Positions 31,634 through 40,204 of a stretch of DNA of 64,000 nt are shown in pieces. A program made the position numbers and the translations under genes. Position 1 is the stretch's first letter. Each line of letters starts with the position of its first letter. Under the pieces are notes generated by a model. It saw nothing but the letters and a program-made list of their open reading frames with translations, searched no databases and was not told the origin of the DNA. The DNA comes from a virus, in the IMG/VR virus record IMGVR_UViG_3300032032_000001, positions 84,365 through 148,364 of that record; one strand, given 5' to 3'.

Positions 31634-32002
31634 CTAATTCATGTACCCTTTGTCGGGTTTTGGCATGTTCGCTAACATTTGCTCAGCAAGCTCGTCTTTA
31701 GTCATTGGGCGTCGCTCTTCTGCGAGCCCACTATCAATAATTATGTCCTTGAGCATCTCAAGCTTTTTGTGATGTTCCTCAAGAGTTTCGCACATGGACC
31801 CCATCAGGTTTGCGATGGATGGGAACTTCTCCTGAAAAGCAGCCGCCTCCCTCATATGGGAAGTCAGCCCCTCAAGCATGGGAACGACACTGCTTAAATC
31901 GTCGTCATCCTCACCGCTTTCGGACTTCTCTTTAATGAAGCTAGTGAACTGCTCCATAATTTCAATAAGGTTAATCTCTTCTACTTCGCCCTTTTTACTC
32001 AT
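31634..32002 (-). CDS. Acidic helical unknown protein
   Basis: 122 residues, Glu/Lys/Met rich and helical throughout, with likely coiled-coil segments near 15-30 and 75-100. It sits between tRNA-Leu and tRNA-Ile. A GGAGG-like site precedes the ATG. No family is recognised. Confidence 0.65.
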   Translation of the reverse strand: MSKKGEVEEINLIEIMEQFTSFIKEKSESGEDDDDLSSVVPMLEGLTSHMREAAAFQEKFPSIANLMGSMCETLEEHHKKLEMLKDIIIDSGLAEERRPMTKDELAEQMLANMPKPDKGYMN

Positions 32003-32033
32003 AAGACCTCCAGATGTGATGAGTGTTTTGTTG

Positions 32034-32130
32034 TGGTACGCCCGGTGGGACTCGAACCCACGACCTTGCGCTTATCAGGCGCTAATACGAGGTATAAGCT
32101 CGCTGCTCTAACCAACTGAGCTACGGGCGC
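32034..32130 (-). tRNA. tRNA-Ile with two tandem anticodon-like arms (UAU and GAU)
   Basis: 97 bases with normal acceptor (GCGCCCG/CGGGCGT), D-arm, T-arm (GTGGG TTCGAGT CCCAC) and encoded CCA. After the D-arm comes a 5-bp stem GCGAG/CTCGT with loop CTTATAC (anticodon UAU). Then a second stem GCGC/GCGC with loop CTGATAA (anticodon GAU) appears where the variable region should be, followed by the usual AAGGTC. It is either a tRNA-Ile(UAU) with an odd variable arm or a tRNA-Ile(GAU) carrying a 21-22-base insertion. Both readings give isoleucine. Confidence 0.8.
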
Positions 32131-32139
32131 GTAGTTCAC

Positions 32140-32241
32140 CTACAGGCTCCGTATAAGATGGATAGCTACAGCCAAAATGCCGCTGAATAGGATGATGGGT
32201 ATCCGAGAGCGGAAGTGCTCTCTCCAATCAAACTGTTTCAT
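32140..32241 (-). CDS. Mini membrane protein
   Basis: 33 residues with a strong CCGGAGGAAT site. A basic N-terminus (MKQFDWREHFRSR) is followed by one membrane helix (IPIILFSGILAVAIHLI). Typical of tiny phage membrane proteins; function unknown. Confidence 0.6.
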   Translation of the reverse strand: MKQFDWREHFRSRIPIILFSGILAVAIHLIRSL

Positions 32242-32313
32242 ATTCCTCCGGATATCTAAGACACTAAATTGTGACTCAATCTGCTTATACCTCATAAGGT
32301 CAACCTCTTGCGG

Positions 32314-32691
32314 TCAGTCTTCATCGTCGGTTACGACTGGTAGCTTTTTCGCACATAGGTTTGCGTACTCTTTATACAGGTGTTTTTTCGCGTCCTCTGA
32401 CCGAGCGCCTTCAAATATAAGCTCAAGCGCCATGGAGGACAACATGTGGGAGTAGCACCCACAGTTCTCAGAGCATGGGAAGTTATCTTTCTCCAAGCTC
32501 TCTTTACAATCCTCGTTGAATTTTCCACGATAACGGGTTGCCATATTTATGCTGGAGATGGCAACGATTAGATCTTGGACGCAATCCTCGTTCACAGAGA
32601 GCGTCTCTATTTCCTCCTCCACCACCTTTCGGGTCGGGAAGGGTATTATTTTGGCAGTAGTGCCCTTGGGCTGTTTTTCGTCTTCTGACAT
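32314..32691 (-). CDS. Acidic protein with Cys-rich metal-binding segment
   Basis: 125 residues starting MSEDEKQPKG. A central helical segment is followed by PCSENCGCYSHM, where three Cys and a His could bind metal, then a helical end. Start at 32691 follows AGGGATGAAGTG. No family is recognised. The gene ends the accessory/tRNA operon at its upstream side. Confidence 0.55.
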   Translation of the reverse strand: MSEDEKQPKGTTAKIIPFPTRKVVEEEIETLSVNEDCVQDLIVAISSINMATRYRGKFNEDCKESLEKDNFPCSENCGCYSHMLSSMALELIFEGARSEDAKKHLYKEYANLCAKKLPVVTDDED

Positions 32692-32921
32692 CACTTCATC
32701 CCTTTAGGGTTATCGACCGGAGTCACTCTCCGGAGACTGCCACATTTTAACCCCGTTACGGGGTCGGGTAACAGAGGCCAGATTACTGTCTAATAATGGG
32801 GTCCCATAGATATATTTCATAACACGCACTCTCGATTATTAACGAGTATACACCGGTGTTTGTGGACATCTGTATATCAACAACGAAACCTGTAGAGTCC
32901 CCAGTAATTTCAAACCCTTTG

Positions 32922-32931
32922 TTGGTATAAG
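32922..32931 (+). promoter_or_regulatory. Extended -10 promoter TTGGTATAAG
   Basis: TTGTTGGTATAAGC here is repeated exactly at 35618-35631, each time in front of a rightward gene. The 285-base region 32695-32980 also contains a CCGGAG/CTCCGG hairpin near 32717 and ACCCCGT/ACGGGGT near 32751, and no convincing gene. Confidence 0.6.
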
Positions 32932-32980
32932 CCAGATGAAGGCAAATAACTGTCTTCACCACAACCAAGTAGGAGCAACT

Positions 32981-33505
32981 ATGATTGTTGATTTTGAGGT
33001 GGTTAAAACCACAACGTTCGGTAGATTTTTAGCAGCATCGTTCCAAGACGCGCTGCGCCAGCTAATGGAGGGCCCCGAGCCTGGGGATCCATCCTCCCTG
33101 GATATGAGTGCGCTTGATATTGGCGTAACCCTCAACGGTCGGGATCTCGACATCCGTAGGGTGTTTAGCTCATTTGGGTCCGGGAGCAGCACTCCGGAGC
33201 AGCAGAGCAATGAAACCCGCCCCCCTATGCCCTCTGAGATTGTTGTCTCACGTGAATGGCTACGCAACTTAGCGGATAATGTTCAGACCGCCTACGACGA
33301 AACGCACTCCGTGGACAGCTATGTGTACGATCAATTCTATGACGGCGCTTCCGCAGCAGCGTCTGTTGTAACCGCTGATGTAGAAGAGGCTGCCCGAGAG
33401 GCGGCGTCTGACCACAGTCCCGGAGACTCGGCCAATTATGAGGTACGAGAATCATTGGGTCAAGCGCGGGCAGACATAGACAGTATGCTGGAGGGTGTTG
33501 GGTAA
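32981..33505 (+). CDS. Unknown acidic protein
   Basis: 174 residues from the ATG at 32981 (AGGAG site). Beta-like N-terminus (IVDFEVVKTTTFGRFLAASF), a Pro/Ser-rich linker, then an Ala/Asp/Glu-rich helical half. Monocistronic: own promoter at 32922 and a strong terminator right after the stop. No family recognised. Confidence 0.65.
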   Translation: MIVDFEVVKTTTFGRFLAASFQDALRQLMEGPEPGDPSSLDMSALDIGVTLNGRDLDIRRVFSSFGSGSSTPEQQSNETRPPMPSEIVVSREWLRNLADNVQTAYDETHSVDSYVYDQFYDGASAAASVVTADVEEAAREAASDHSPGDSANYEVRESLGQARADIDSMLEGVG

Positions 33506-33508
33506 AAA

Positions 33509-33541
33509 ATTGTGGGGGGCTTTACACCCCCCACTTTTTTT
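33509..33541. terminator. Bidirectional terminator
   Basis: GTGGGGGG-CTTTACA-CCCCCCAC followed by seven T on the plus strand and preceded by A-rich sequence for the minus strand. It closes the rightward gene and the leftward ribonucleotide reductase, which converge here. Confidence 0.9.
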
Positions 33542-33543
33542 AA

Positions 33544-35523
33544 CTAAATGACACAGGTGTCCCCATCACAAAACTTTTCGGTAACCTCATGCCTTGAATT
33601 GCTGAAGTCAATGTCGGTTGTTTGTGATGTCATAGTTTCATATTGATCTTTTGTGATCTCAATATACGGAGCCTGGACGTACCCATGGTCACCATCCATC
33701 AAAGGAAGAAGAGACACAGACTTTAGCCTAGTCTCATAAATCTCTAGACATGTCTTAATGTCCTGAGACTCATCTTTCTTAAACGTCACAGTGATGCTTA
33801 CCTGATTGTCGGCCCAATGCTTCTGAAGGTCCCCCGCGTTCGCGAACTGCTCCCAGATGGTTACATCAGACTTACCCTTTTGGTAGTGCTCTTCTTTAAC
33901 CGGGAAGCTGATACATGATGTGTCCGACGCGTAAGCGTCTTTCTCAACAAGGTACCCAGCCTTCGCCGCAGCGTCTACAAGCGGCGACGTGTTCGCCACC
34001 CGAATATTTCTTATGTAATACTCGCTGTGTGGGTAGTGAATTCCCGGACTTGCGCCACACAGAAGACTAACCGTACCACTAGGCTTAACGCTCGTGACCT
34101 TGATTGATCTGGGGATACATAACCACTCGCTATACATCCTATCCAGATCTCGTATAAATCCATACCCGGAGTCGCACCACTTAAGGAACTCTCTCCGACC
34201 ATGCTTGTTCATCGCTTGGACGATGCCACTCATAGAACACCCGATTCTCCGATTCCGCATCATTACAGCGTTTGTTCTAGGATCGTGTGTGGGAAGCAGC
34301 GTAACCGTTTTGGCGTACAGGTACGCAAACTTGAGGGTTCTCTGGTAGTCTTCAAGATCCTCATGGTGCGCGGGAAAGGTTTCAACAAGACAACAAAGCT
34401 CGAAGGACTCAAGCGTCTGTTCCGAGCAAGGGTTGCTACCCATAGCTCTAACATCGTAGTTGTTCTTGTTTCCGTCCATTCTTCGGTAGTGCTGCATGTT
34501 ATCCAACCAGATAACCCCAGGCTCCCCGTTCACAGCAATCGACTCGGCAATCGACTCGTAGTCCATCCCGATATGCCCGAACACGGAGTTGTTTGAGGCC
34601 CACCGGCGGTCACGAAGAGCTTCCTCGTCCTGCTTCAGGGTCACAAACTCTTGGTCAGTCGCTTCCCCAAACATGATCTCAGCAGTTCTACGGATACCAC
34701 CACTTACGACGCACTTACCTACAAAGTTGAAAATATCAACAATGACCGAGCTTGTAATCTTATAAGACTCCCCATTCCTAGGCATCAGGAGTGCGGACAG
34801 GTTATCTACCAGATCCACCAACGGCTGCGGGCCAGAGGCCACACCGCCGAACCCGTTGATCTTAGCCCCACGGGGCCTGACCTTAGAGTAGTCGATATTC
34901 TTTGGGTAGTAGCCTTTTCCAACGAAGCTATAAAGAATCACTTTAGCAAGCTCAACCCAACCCTCCCTTGAATCATCCACAACGTAGGGCTCGTCGGAAA
35001 ACCGAGGCACCTGTATTCTAACCTTACCAGCGCCCTTACAGTCACCACCGACACCCACTCCCAGCATGGACATGTCCATAAGGAATGTGAACGGCGCAGC
35101 AAAGTCTACGTCAATTTCTTCCGTGCTAACGAAAGCACAGTTATTTAGTGCGGCTGACCCCTTGGTCATCACCATATCTGTTCCCATGACCCACAGGCCC
35201 CTTCCGGGCGGGAGCCACTTAAATCCCCACATGCGCTCAAACATCTCCTGGGCGCTCTTCTGAGCCTTGGGCTCATTCCATGGAAGCCGCAAAGACCTAC
35301 AGTGTAATTTCTGGACGTTATACACGCCCTCGACTACTCTCTTACATGTTTGCCAGAACTCTTCAGTGCCCCCTTCTTCAAGAGGCCTTGCATATGTACG
35401 TTTGAATGTGAAATAACCCAGAGGGCCCCATTTGGGCTGCTCCCCCATGTAGTCCTCAATAAAAGATGAACTGAGGGTGAAAATTCTCACCTTCCTCTCA
35501 TCAGGCTGCTGATTAAATACCAT
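33544..35523 (-). CDS. Adenosylcobalamin-dependent ribonucleoside-triphosphate reductase (class II)
   Basis: 659 residues, start behind AAGGAGGAGC. It reduces ribonucleotides to deoxyribonucleotides for phage DNA synthesis with coenzyme B12, needing no iron partner. Signatures: NNCAFVSTEEI near 127-137 (redox Cys), the Gly-rich MLGVGVGGDC, the active-site NPCSEQTLESFELCC near 364-378 (Asn, Cys, Glu), and PSGTVSLLCGASPGIHYPHS near 487-505. The C-terminal CDGDTC pair could serve as the swinging dithiol. Length fits the monomeric Lactobacillus leichmannii type (about 740 residues), somewhat shorter. A single-gene unit between a terminator and a shared upstream region. Confidence 0.92.
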   Translation of the reverse strand: MVFNQQPDERKVRIFTLSSSFIEDYMGEQPKWGPLGYFTFKRTYARPLEEGGTEEFWQTCKRVVEGVYNVQKLHCRSLRLPWNEPKAQKSAQEMFERMWGFKWLPPGRGLWVMGTDMVMTKGSAALNNCAFVSTEEIDVDFAAPFTFLMDMSMLGVGVGGDCKGAGKVRIQVPRFSDEPYVVDDSREGWVELAKVILYSFVGKGYYPKNIDYSKVRPRGAKINGFGGVASGPQPLVDLVDNLSALLMPRNGESYKITSSVIVDIFNFVGKCVVSGGIRRTAEIMFGEATDQEFVTLKQDEEALRDRRWASNNSVFGHIGMDYESIAESIAVNGEPGVIWLDNMQHYRRMDGNKNNYDVRAMGSNPCSEQTLESFELCCLVETFPAHHEDLEDYQRTLKFAYLYAKTVTLLPTHDPRTNAVMMRNRRIGCSMSGIVQAMNKHGRREFLKWCDSGYGFIRDLDRMYSEWLCIPRSIKVTSVKPSGTVSLLCGASPGIHYPHSEYYIRNIRVANTSPLVDAAAKAGYLVEKDAYASDTSCISFPVKEEHYQKGKSDVTIWEQFANAGDLQKHWADNQVSITVTFKKDESQDIKTCLEIYETRLKSVSLLPLMDGDHGYVQAPYIEITKDQYETMTSQTTDIDFSNSRHEVTEKFCDGDTCVI

Positions 35524-35620
35524 TTAGCTCCTCCTTATATTTCTCGGTAGTTTCGGTATATTGTATTAGAAATGTATCTATATTGATGTAGTTATTGTGT
35601 GCGCAGTATCCCCCGCCTTG

Positions 35621-35630
35621 TTGGTATAAG
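35621..35630 (+). promoter_or_regulatory. Extended -10 promoter TTGGTATAAG
   Basis: Same element as at 32922, 36 bases before the gene at 35666. A GGAGG site follows downstream. The divergent region 35524-35665 also serves the reductase gene. Confidence 0.6.
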
Positions 35631-35665
35631 CACTTCGGAAACCCCAACCAACAGGAGGATAACAC

Positions 35666-36277
35666 ATGTATCCAAAGGAAAGAATTCTACGCGAGTTTCT
35701 TCGCAATGATTCAGGAGCGCTTAGTAAAAACTATATAGACATTCTTCGCAATTTCTACGGAGAAGACTTAGCAAGGCTAAGTTTTATCCATAGTATTGAG
35801 AGACTTGTCAACACTGGTCAACTCTTTAAACAAGAAGACTGCTTAGCGGAAGGCTACAGGCCTTACGCGGTGCTCAATACTGTGGGGAATAGATCCCTGT
35901 GTGAGAGTATGTTCTACACAACCGGCCCGTACATTGTACACCAACGCTCGCCAATCATTGCTATGATAGCGGGGGCTAACTCGTTGTTCGTAGAATCAGG
36001 GAACGCCAAGAAGGAGAATCTCCCAAGCATGGCCACACCCGTTGCCTATAATGCCGGAAGACTAGGGTCGGCACTGGACCTGTTTCTAAGTGCGGCTCCC
36101 TCTGAAGAGGAGCGCAGCGCCCTGCAAAACGCTGCGCAGAACATCCACAAGGCATATATTAGTAAGGTCTACGACCGATTATCCGTGCAGGAGTATACTA
36201 ATCTCGATCTACTAATATCCTCTGTTGATGAGGATGCGTTATTTGCGCGTGATAATTGGAGAGCATGGATTAGTTAG
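35666..36277 (+). CDS. Unknown protein with winged-helix-like start
   Basis: 203 residues behind CAGGAGG. The N-terminus (KERILREFLRNDSGALSKN...LVNTGQLFKQ) resembles a short winged helix-turn-helix, followed by an Ala/Ser-rich helical region. It may be a DNA-binding or regulatory protein, but evidence is weak. It has its own promoter. Confidence 0.6.
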   Translation: MYPKERILREFLRNDSGALSKNYIDILRNFYGEDLARLSFIHSIERLVNTGQLFKQEDCLAEGYRPYAVLNTVGNRSLCESMFYTTGPYIVHQRSPIIAMIAGANSLFVESGNAKKENLPSMATPVAYNAGRLGSALDLFLSAAPSEEERSALQNAAQNIHKAYISKVYDRLSVQEYTNLDLLISSVDEDALFARDNWRAWIS

Positions 36278-36301
36278 CAGACTACGGATTTTAAAGATGA
36301 G

Positions 36302-36414
36302 CCTCTCCCCGCCATGAAATACTGGTGGGGGGAGGCATCACTTGGAACGCACCTTTATTAGCTACCACCGGATTATACTGCGCCTACCGGTCGGTCCCTG
36401 CGGATAACCGCAGT
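36302..36414 (+). terminator. Two hairpins in the 36.3-36.4 kb gap
   Basis: GCCTCTCCCC...GGGGGGAGGC near 36302-36335 has no T-run. CTGCGG-ATAA-CCGCAG with following TTTGTGTGTT at 36399-36424 looks like a weak terminator. The remaining gap (36278-36445) holds nothing else recognisable. Confidence 0.5.
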
Positions 36415-36445
36415 TTGTGTGTTCTAGACGCTGGCGGAGGCGCAC

Positions 36446-37936
36446 TTGGAAGAAAATATACCAGAGTCGTGGATATCCCTTGAGAGGGAGTATGGCGACC
36501 GGCTGCTCAGGCAGTTACGGAACAGGGAGTGGCGTGCTGTACACAAGCGGTACGGTGATCGTTTTGGGATGGACTACGAAGAGTTAGTCGCCTGGGGAAA
36601 ATGGGTTAGGTTCAGTAGAGCGGAAACCGAAGAGATGACGCCCCCTCCTACCCCAGAAGACGCGGGTGAGCCTGAACAAGCATCATATGTCAGCGACAGC
36701 CGATACTGGTTTGACTCTGATCGGGATGTTTATATCACTTTCATACCCGGCGTACCCCAACCCCTAGAAGTCCCAGGCGCTGTCCACAGAGACATGCTCC
36801 GAGCCTACTCAAACTTTGACGGCAAGCCCGCTACAATCAACGAGATATGTAGAGAGTTTAAAATGCCACGCTCGTGGTTTGAGAAGTACAAGCGTATCCA
36901 CGGATGGACAAAAGACCACGAACCATTCACCCCAGATGAGATGATGGAGCGAGACGAGGGCGACCTCCTAAATGAGGCCCTACAGCTCAGGCGGGCGAAC
37001 TTCTATCGCAAGTTCGAACAGGAGAAATGGAAAGAGGTCCAAGTAGAGGCGAAGAAGTGGAGAGAGTTTGAGGACCATGTATTCAGGAAGATCCTGGATG
37101 TCATTGGTGACCGCAAGCCCCCCAAGCCCGCAAAGATAAAAATAAAACCAGCGAGGGCTCCATACGCTGCCATTGTTGGGCTCTCCGATTTCCATTGGGG
37201 CAAGTATTCCGATGATGAGAACTGGGAGTTTTACGACCGAAAGATTGCTAGAAAAAGACTGTTCTCCTGCACAGAGGATGTTCTATCCAGACTGATCCAA
37301 TTTGGGACACCAGAAAAGTTCATCGTCCCTATAGGCAGTGATTTTCTTAACATCGATAACGACCTAAAGAACACAACAAGGGGGACACCCCAAGACTCCG
37401 ATGGGAACTTTTATGACATCATCGAGACTGCATGTGTTTTAATGGAGGAGTGGATTGAGACTCTAAGGCAAATAGCGCCTGTGCAACTCGTACTAATGAG
37501 TGGCAACCACGACCGAGCCATGGGGTATGTCTTGCTTCTGTACCTGAGCGCCTTCTACAAAAACGCCGCTGACGTGACAGTGGTCAAAGACAAACAACCC
37601 AGACAATACGTTGCCTACGGAAAGAACCTGATCGGTCTTGTCCACGGCGATGGTGTATCAAAAACCAAAGATTTAGCCGGTCATATGGCCAGGGAAGCAG
37701 CAAAAGATTGGGCGAAATGTCCATACCGTACAATCTATACGGGTCATTTGCATTATGAAAAAACGGAGACCGATGTAGCATATGGAGTAACGCGCCGCCA
37801 ACTTCCTTCCCTGTCAGGCCCCGACAGGTGGCACGCACGATCTGGCTATGTTGGGGCCCCTAAGAGCCTCCCCTTGTATTTACACGATAAAGAGCGTGGC
37901 CTAGTTGCTGTTATCCATGGCCCACCAACTGAGTAA
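36446..37936 (+). CDS. Calcineurin-like metallophosphoesterase with N-terminal helical domain
   Basis: 496 residues from a TTG placed by GGCGGAGG. Residues 1-230 are charged and helical, with a possible helix-turn-helix (PATINEICREFKMPRSWFEKYK near 128-148). The catalytic half starts at GLSDFHWGK (about 250), then GSDFLN (about 297), SGNHDR (about 353), VHGDG (about 397) and TGHLHY (about 432), the ordered metal ligands of the calcineurin-like family (Mre11/SbcD type and others). Such phage enzymes may process DNA ends or cleave nucleotides. The substrate is not identifiable. A terminator follows the stop. Confidence 0.85.
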   Translation: MEENIPESWISLEREYGDRLLRQLRNREWRAVHKRYGDRFGMDYEELVAWGKWVRFSRAETEEMTPPPTPEDAGEPEQASYVSDSRYWFDSDRDVYITFIPGVPQPLEVPGAVHRDMLRAYSNFDGKPATINEICREFKMPRSWFEKYKRIHGWTKDHEPFTPDEMMERDEGDLLNEALQLRRANFYRKFEQEKWKEVQVEAKKWREFEDHVFRKILDVIGDRKPPKPAKIKIKPARAPYAAIVGLSDFHWGKYSDDENWEFYDRKIARKRLFSCTEDVLSRLIQFGTPEKFIVPIGSDFLNIDNDLKNTTRGTPQDSDGNFYDIIETACVLMEEWIETLRQIAPVQLVLMSGNHDRAMGYVLLLYLSAFYKNAADVTVVKDKQPRQYVAYGKNLIGLVHGDGVSKTKDLAGHMAREAAKDWAKCPYRTIYTGHLHYEKTETDVAYGVTRRQLPSLSGPDRWHARSGYVGAPKSLPLYLHDKERGLVAVIHGPPTE

Positions 37937-37944
37937 AAAAAAGA

Positions 37945-37971
37945 GAGCGGGGGGACTATACCCCCCCGCTC
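37945..37971. terminator. Bidirectional terminator
   Basis: AGCGGGGGG-ACTATA-CCCCCCCGCT, with an A-run before it. It separates the convergent phosphoesterase and ART-like genes. Confidence 0.88.
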
Positions 37972-37975
37972 CTAT

Positions 37976-39214
37976 TTATCGTTTATCACAATTCTCAAAC
38001 CTGATAGGGCCGTCATAGATTTCCCCAAGGTCTTTGATTACCTTGGAACGCACCATGTTGTAGTACTCCCTCAATTGGTCATCAGTAGCCCCGGGTAACT
38101 CTCTCAGCATTAGCTGCCGAGAAACCGTACCCTCTGGGCCATCTAGGTGGGGGAAACTTATTGCTAAGGCCTTTTCCAGGATGGCATCTCTAGGCAGAGG
38201 TGCGGGACACATATCACCAGTTCCGAAATTGTATGGGTTGATCACTTCGATACCACCCCTGTCTGGGATAACTTCTTCTTCCCACGCTTTTTCGCGCTCA
38301 AGCTCGTTCCGATAGAACCCAATCTGGCCCTTTATATGTCCAACGTCTTTGCCTTCCTTGGCAGCCTCATCGAGCAATTTCTCAAGCTCGTTTAGGGCAA
38401 CAGCAGAATCGCGGTAGGGATCATCATCCCTGGACCCGAACCTGAAAAGCTTTGAACAATCGATATCCGAGTACCCCATGAACCACCTAGATAGCTCGCG
38501 GTACTTGATGGCACAGATCTTCCAATTCATTGTTGAGATCATTGGGTCCAAGGCCGTCACTGTCATGGTTGGGTTGGACTTCGGATCATAGATAGAAACC
38601 CTGGTGATTGCTCGTGCTGGGATATCTGACATAACAGCAACGTTGCCCAAGCCCGATAGAGACTCATCCCAAAGGTGGGAAAACCTGTGAGGGTTGTCGC
38701 GAAAGAACGAGGTTCTCTCAACCATGCCCCCTTCCCACGGAAACCCCTTGAAAAGGTCCGATACCCCCAACTCTTTGGCCTGCTCCTCAGTCATGCCCCT
38801 GGACGACTGCTCAAGCCAATCCTCGTCAGGGACCACATCCTTGTTAGCATACCAGGGGGACAACCTTGTCCCCACGCGTGTTGAACCACTGGTCAAGATG
38901 GTGTCCAGATCAACTTCAATAATTCCCCATTTCTCCCCATCACCAGCCGCCTGGGATGCAAAGTACGGGGCATATCCTTGAGTTAAGTACACACGATCAG
39001 ACCCAGAGGGAACAGTGTGATCCCAGTTACCTTCAGACCCAGTAACGTCTCGGCGGAGTATGCCGGACTTCAAGGCCGCACGAGCTACTTTTTCAGAGGT
39101 CCCGTGGTACACCTTGGTCCCCTCATGCCTGCCCTCTGTCTTGCCCTTCATTCTCTCTAGCTGCTCAGCCATTGATTCGCCGTTAACTAATTCTTCAAAT
39201 TTATTCTTTGGCAT
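37976..39214 (-). CDS. Putative ADP-ribosyltransferase-fold (ART-like) protein
   Basis: 412 residues from the ATG at 39214 (GGGAG site). KVYHGTSEKVARAALKSGI near 36-54 and RVYLTQGYAPYFASQAA near 77-93 match the ART superfamily start: the His in the strand followed by Gly-Thr-Ser, a helix, then a Tyr strand and a helix near the NAD pocket. A third catalytic position (E/Q/D) is not obvious. The rest is charged and helical. ART proteins in phages modify host RNA polymerase, translation factors or defence proteins, but many ART-fold proteins here have unknown targets. Confidence 0.6.
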   Translation of the reverse strand: MPKNKFEELVNGESMAEQLERMKGKTEGRHEGTKVYHGTSEKVARAALKSGILRRDVTGSEGNWDHTVPSGSDRVYLTQGYAPYFASQAAGDGEKWGIIEVDLDTILTSGSTRVGTRLSPWYANKDVVPDEDWLEQSSRGMTEEQAKELGVSDLFKGFPWEGGMVERTSFFRDNPHRFSHLWDESLSGLGNVAVMSDIPARAITRVSIYDPKSNPTMTVTALDPMISTMNWKICAIKYRELSRWFMGYSDIDCSKLFRFGSRDDDPYRDSAVALNELEKLLDEAAKEGKDVGHIKGQIGFYRNELEREKAWEEEVIPDRGGIEVINPYNFGTGDMCPAPLPRDAILEKALAISFPHLDGPEGTVSRQLMLRELPGATDDQLREYYNMVRSKVIKDLGEIYDGPIRFENCDKR

Positions 39215-39464
39215 CACAAACTCCCTGTTCAATTAGTGAATTGGCCGTTCGACCGTAGTGCCCTTGTAGCTGCCAACACAGACCTGAATTAATAAGCTCC
39301 TGGAAAAAACTGACGACCTCGTCATCACTCATCTCGCCGGACTCATATCTCATGATGCTAGTCACAAGAGCGTTATTTTTTGATGCCCCTCCGTCTCCGG
39401 AGGAACCCTTAGTATTATTAGGTGTGATGTCATTTTCTTCTGACCAGCCTTGTTCTTTTGTCAT
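39201..39464 (-). CDS. Small phage accessory protein (IMRYESGEM family)
   Basis: 87 residues from the ATG at 39464 behind AAGGAGAAG. The C-terminal half, SIMRYESGEMSDDEVVSFFQ and then LINSGLCWQLQGHYGRTA, matches a short conserved phage domain of unknown function. It overlaps the ART-like gene by 14 bases, so the two are probably co-translated. Confidence 0.7.
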   Translation of the reverse strand: MTKEQGWSEENDITPNNTKGSSGDGGASKNNALVTSIMRYESGEMSDDEVVSFFQELINSGLCWQLQGHYGRTANSLIEQGVCDAKE

Positions 39465-39537
39465 TAACTTCTCCTTTGGAGGGTTGAAGTGGGCGATCTC
39501 CTGCGAGATCAGCCAGCAAGTTCGAAGGTACGAGGGT

Positions 39538-39723
39538 ATGTCGTATCGAACGGTTGATATTTTTAAGATAAACGGGGCCATGTGCGCCGAAGAGGCGCTG
39601 TCAGGTCCTGAGTGGAAAAAATTACTAAAAGACGCTGGCGGCCTAGATGACTTTTGGGACATCACCGCCGAGCATCTTTTAATGATAGCGAGCGCTTCTT
39701 CTATGAAGCCCGCTAGCGCTTAA
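39538..39723 (+). CDS. Small unknown protein on the opposite strand
   Basis: 61 residues from the ATG at 39538, preceded by GAAGGTACGAGGG. Protein-like composition (SYRTVDIFKINGAMC; GPEWKKLLKDAGGLDDFW). It converges on the leftward gene at 39713 with an 11-base tail overlap. It fills a gap that would otherwise be empty, which supports it, but no homologue is recognised. Confidence 0.45.
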   Translation: MSYRTVDIFKINGAMCAEEALSGPEWKKLLKDAGGLDDFWDITAEHLLMIASASSMKPASA

Positions 39724-40045
39724 GGATGTCTTCAACCTCGCCACGAGAATTCACGGCTGTCAGTTTAAAGACCGTCAACTCATCCGGGATAGGCTTATCC
39801 ATTTGAAGGTTGAAATAGATCCTAGGGTTGTGCTGGAACATGAGGGACCCACGTTGACCAGTAGACTTCTCCGTCACCGATATGAACGGAGCAAGGAAGC
39901 CCTCTATAACGAAGTCCTCCTGCAACTCTATCGTGTCCCACACTTTTCCGAACTCGCGTTCGAGTTCCTCCCTGCTTCTTTTAGTTTCATTTATTTCTTT
40001 AACAAGCTCACGTCGCTTGTCTTCTAACAGTTCATCGTCAGTCAT
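39713..40045 (-). CDS. Unknown phage protein
   Basis: 110 residues from the ATG at 40045 (an earlier ATG at 40051 is also possible). A charged helical N-terminal third (EDKRRELVKEINETKRSREE) is followed by a beta-rich domain. The start overlaps the end of the mini membrane gene by eight bases. Unknown function. Confidence 0.6.
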   Translation of the reverse strand: MTDDELLEDKRRELVKEINETKRSREELEREFGKVWDTIELQEDFVIEGFLAPFISVTEKSTGQRGSLMFQHNPRIYFNLQMDKPIPDELTVFKLTAVNSRGEVEDILKR

Positions 40046-40130
40046 CTTCATCCTCCTCGAAGTTTACGTTGAAATATATAAATACAACGCCGGATGCGAT
40101 AACCATCGCGGCGAGAACTAAGTCTTCCAT
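40038..40130 (-). CDS. Mini membrane protein with acidic tail
   Basis: 30 residues: a membrane helix (LVLAAMVIASGVVFIYF) followed by NVNFEEDEDD. A GGGGA-type site precedes it. It overlaps the next gene by eight bases. Function unknown. Confidence 0.5.
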   Translation of the reverse strand: MEDLVLAAMVIASGVVFIYFNVNFEEDEDD

Positions 40131-40204
40131 ATAAAGTCCCCTGAGGAGAGCGCGTGACCCTCATTCAAAGCCTGCTCTCCCCAGGAAACTCTATGGGATA
40201 TTTT

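Noticed and set aside
32783-32968. 61-residue leftward frame across the promoter region
   Set aside because: It begins with TTG without a ribosome site, runs antisense into the start of the 32981 gene and covers the TTGGTATAAG element. Not supported as a gene.
34201-34596. Rightward frames inside the reductase gene
   Set aside because: They lie antisense to a conserved enzyme and show no ribosome sites. Shadows only.
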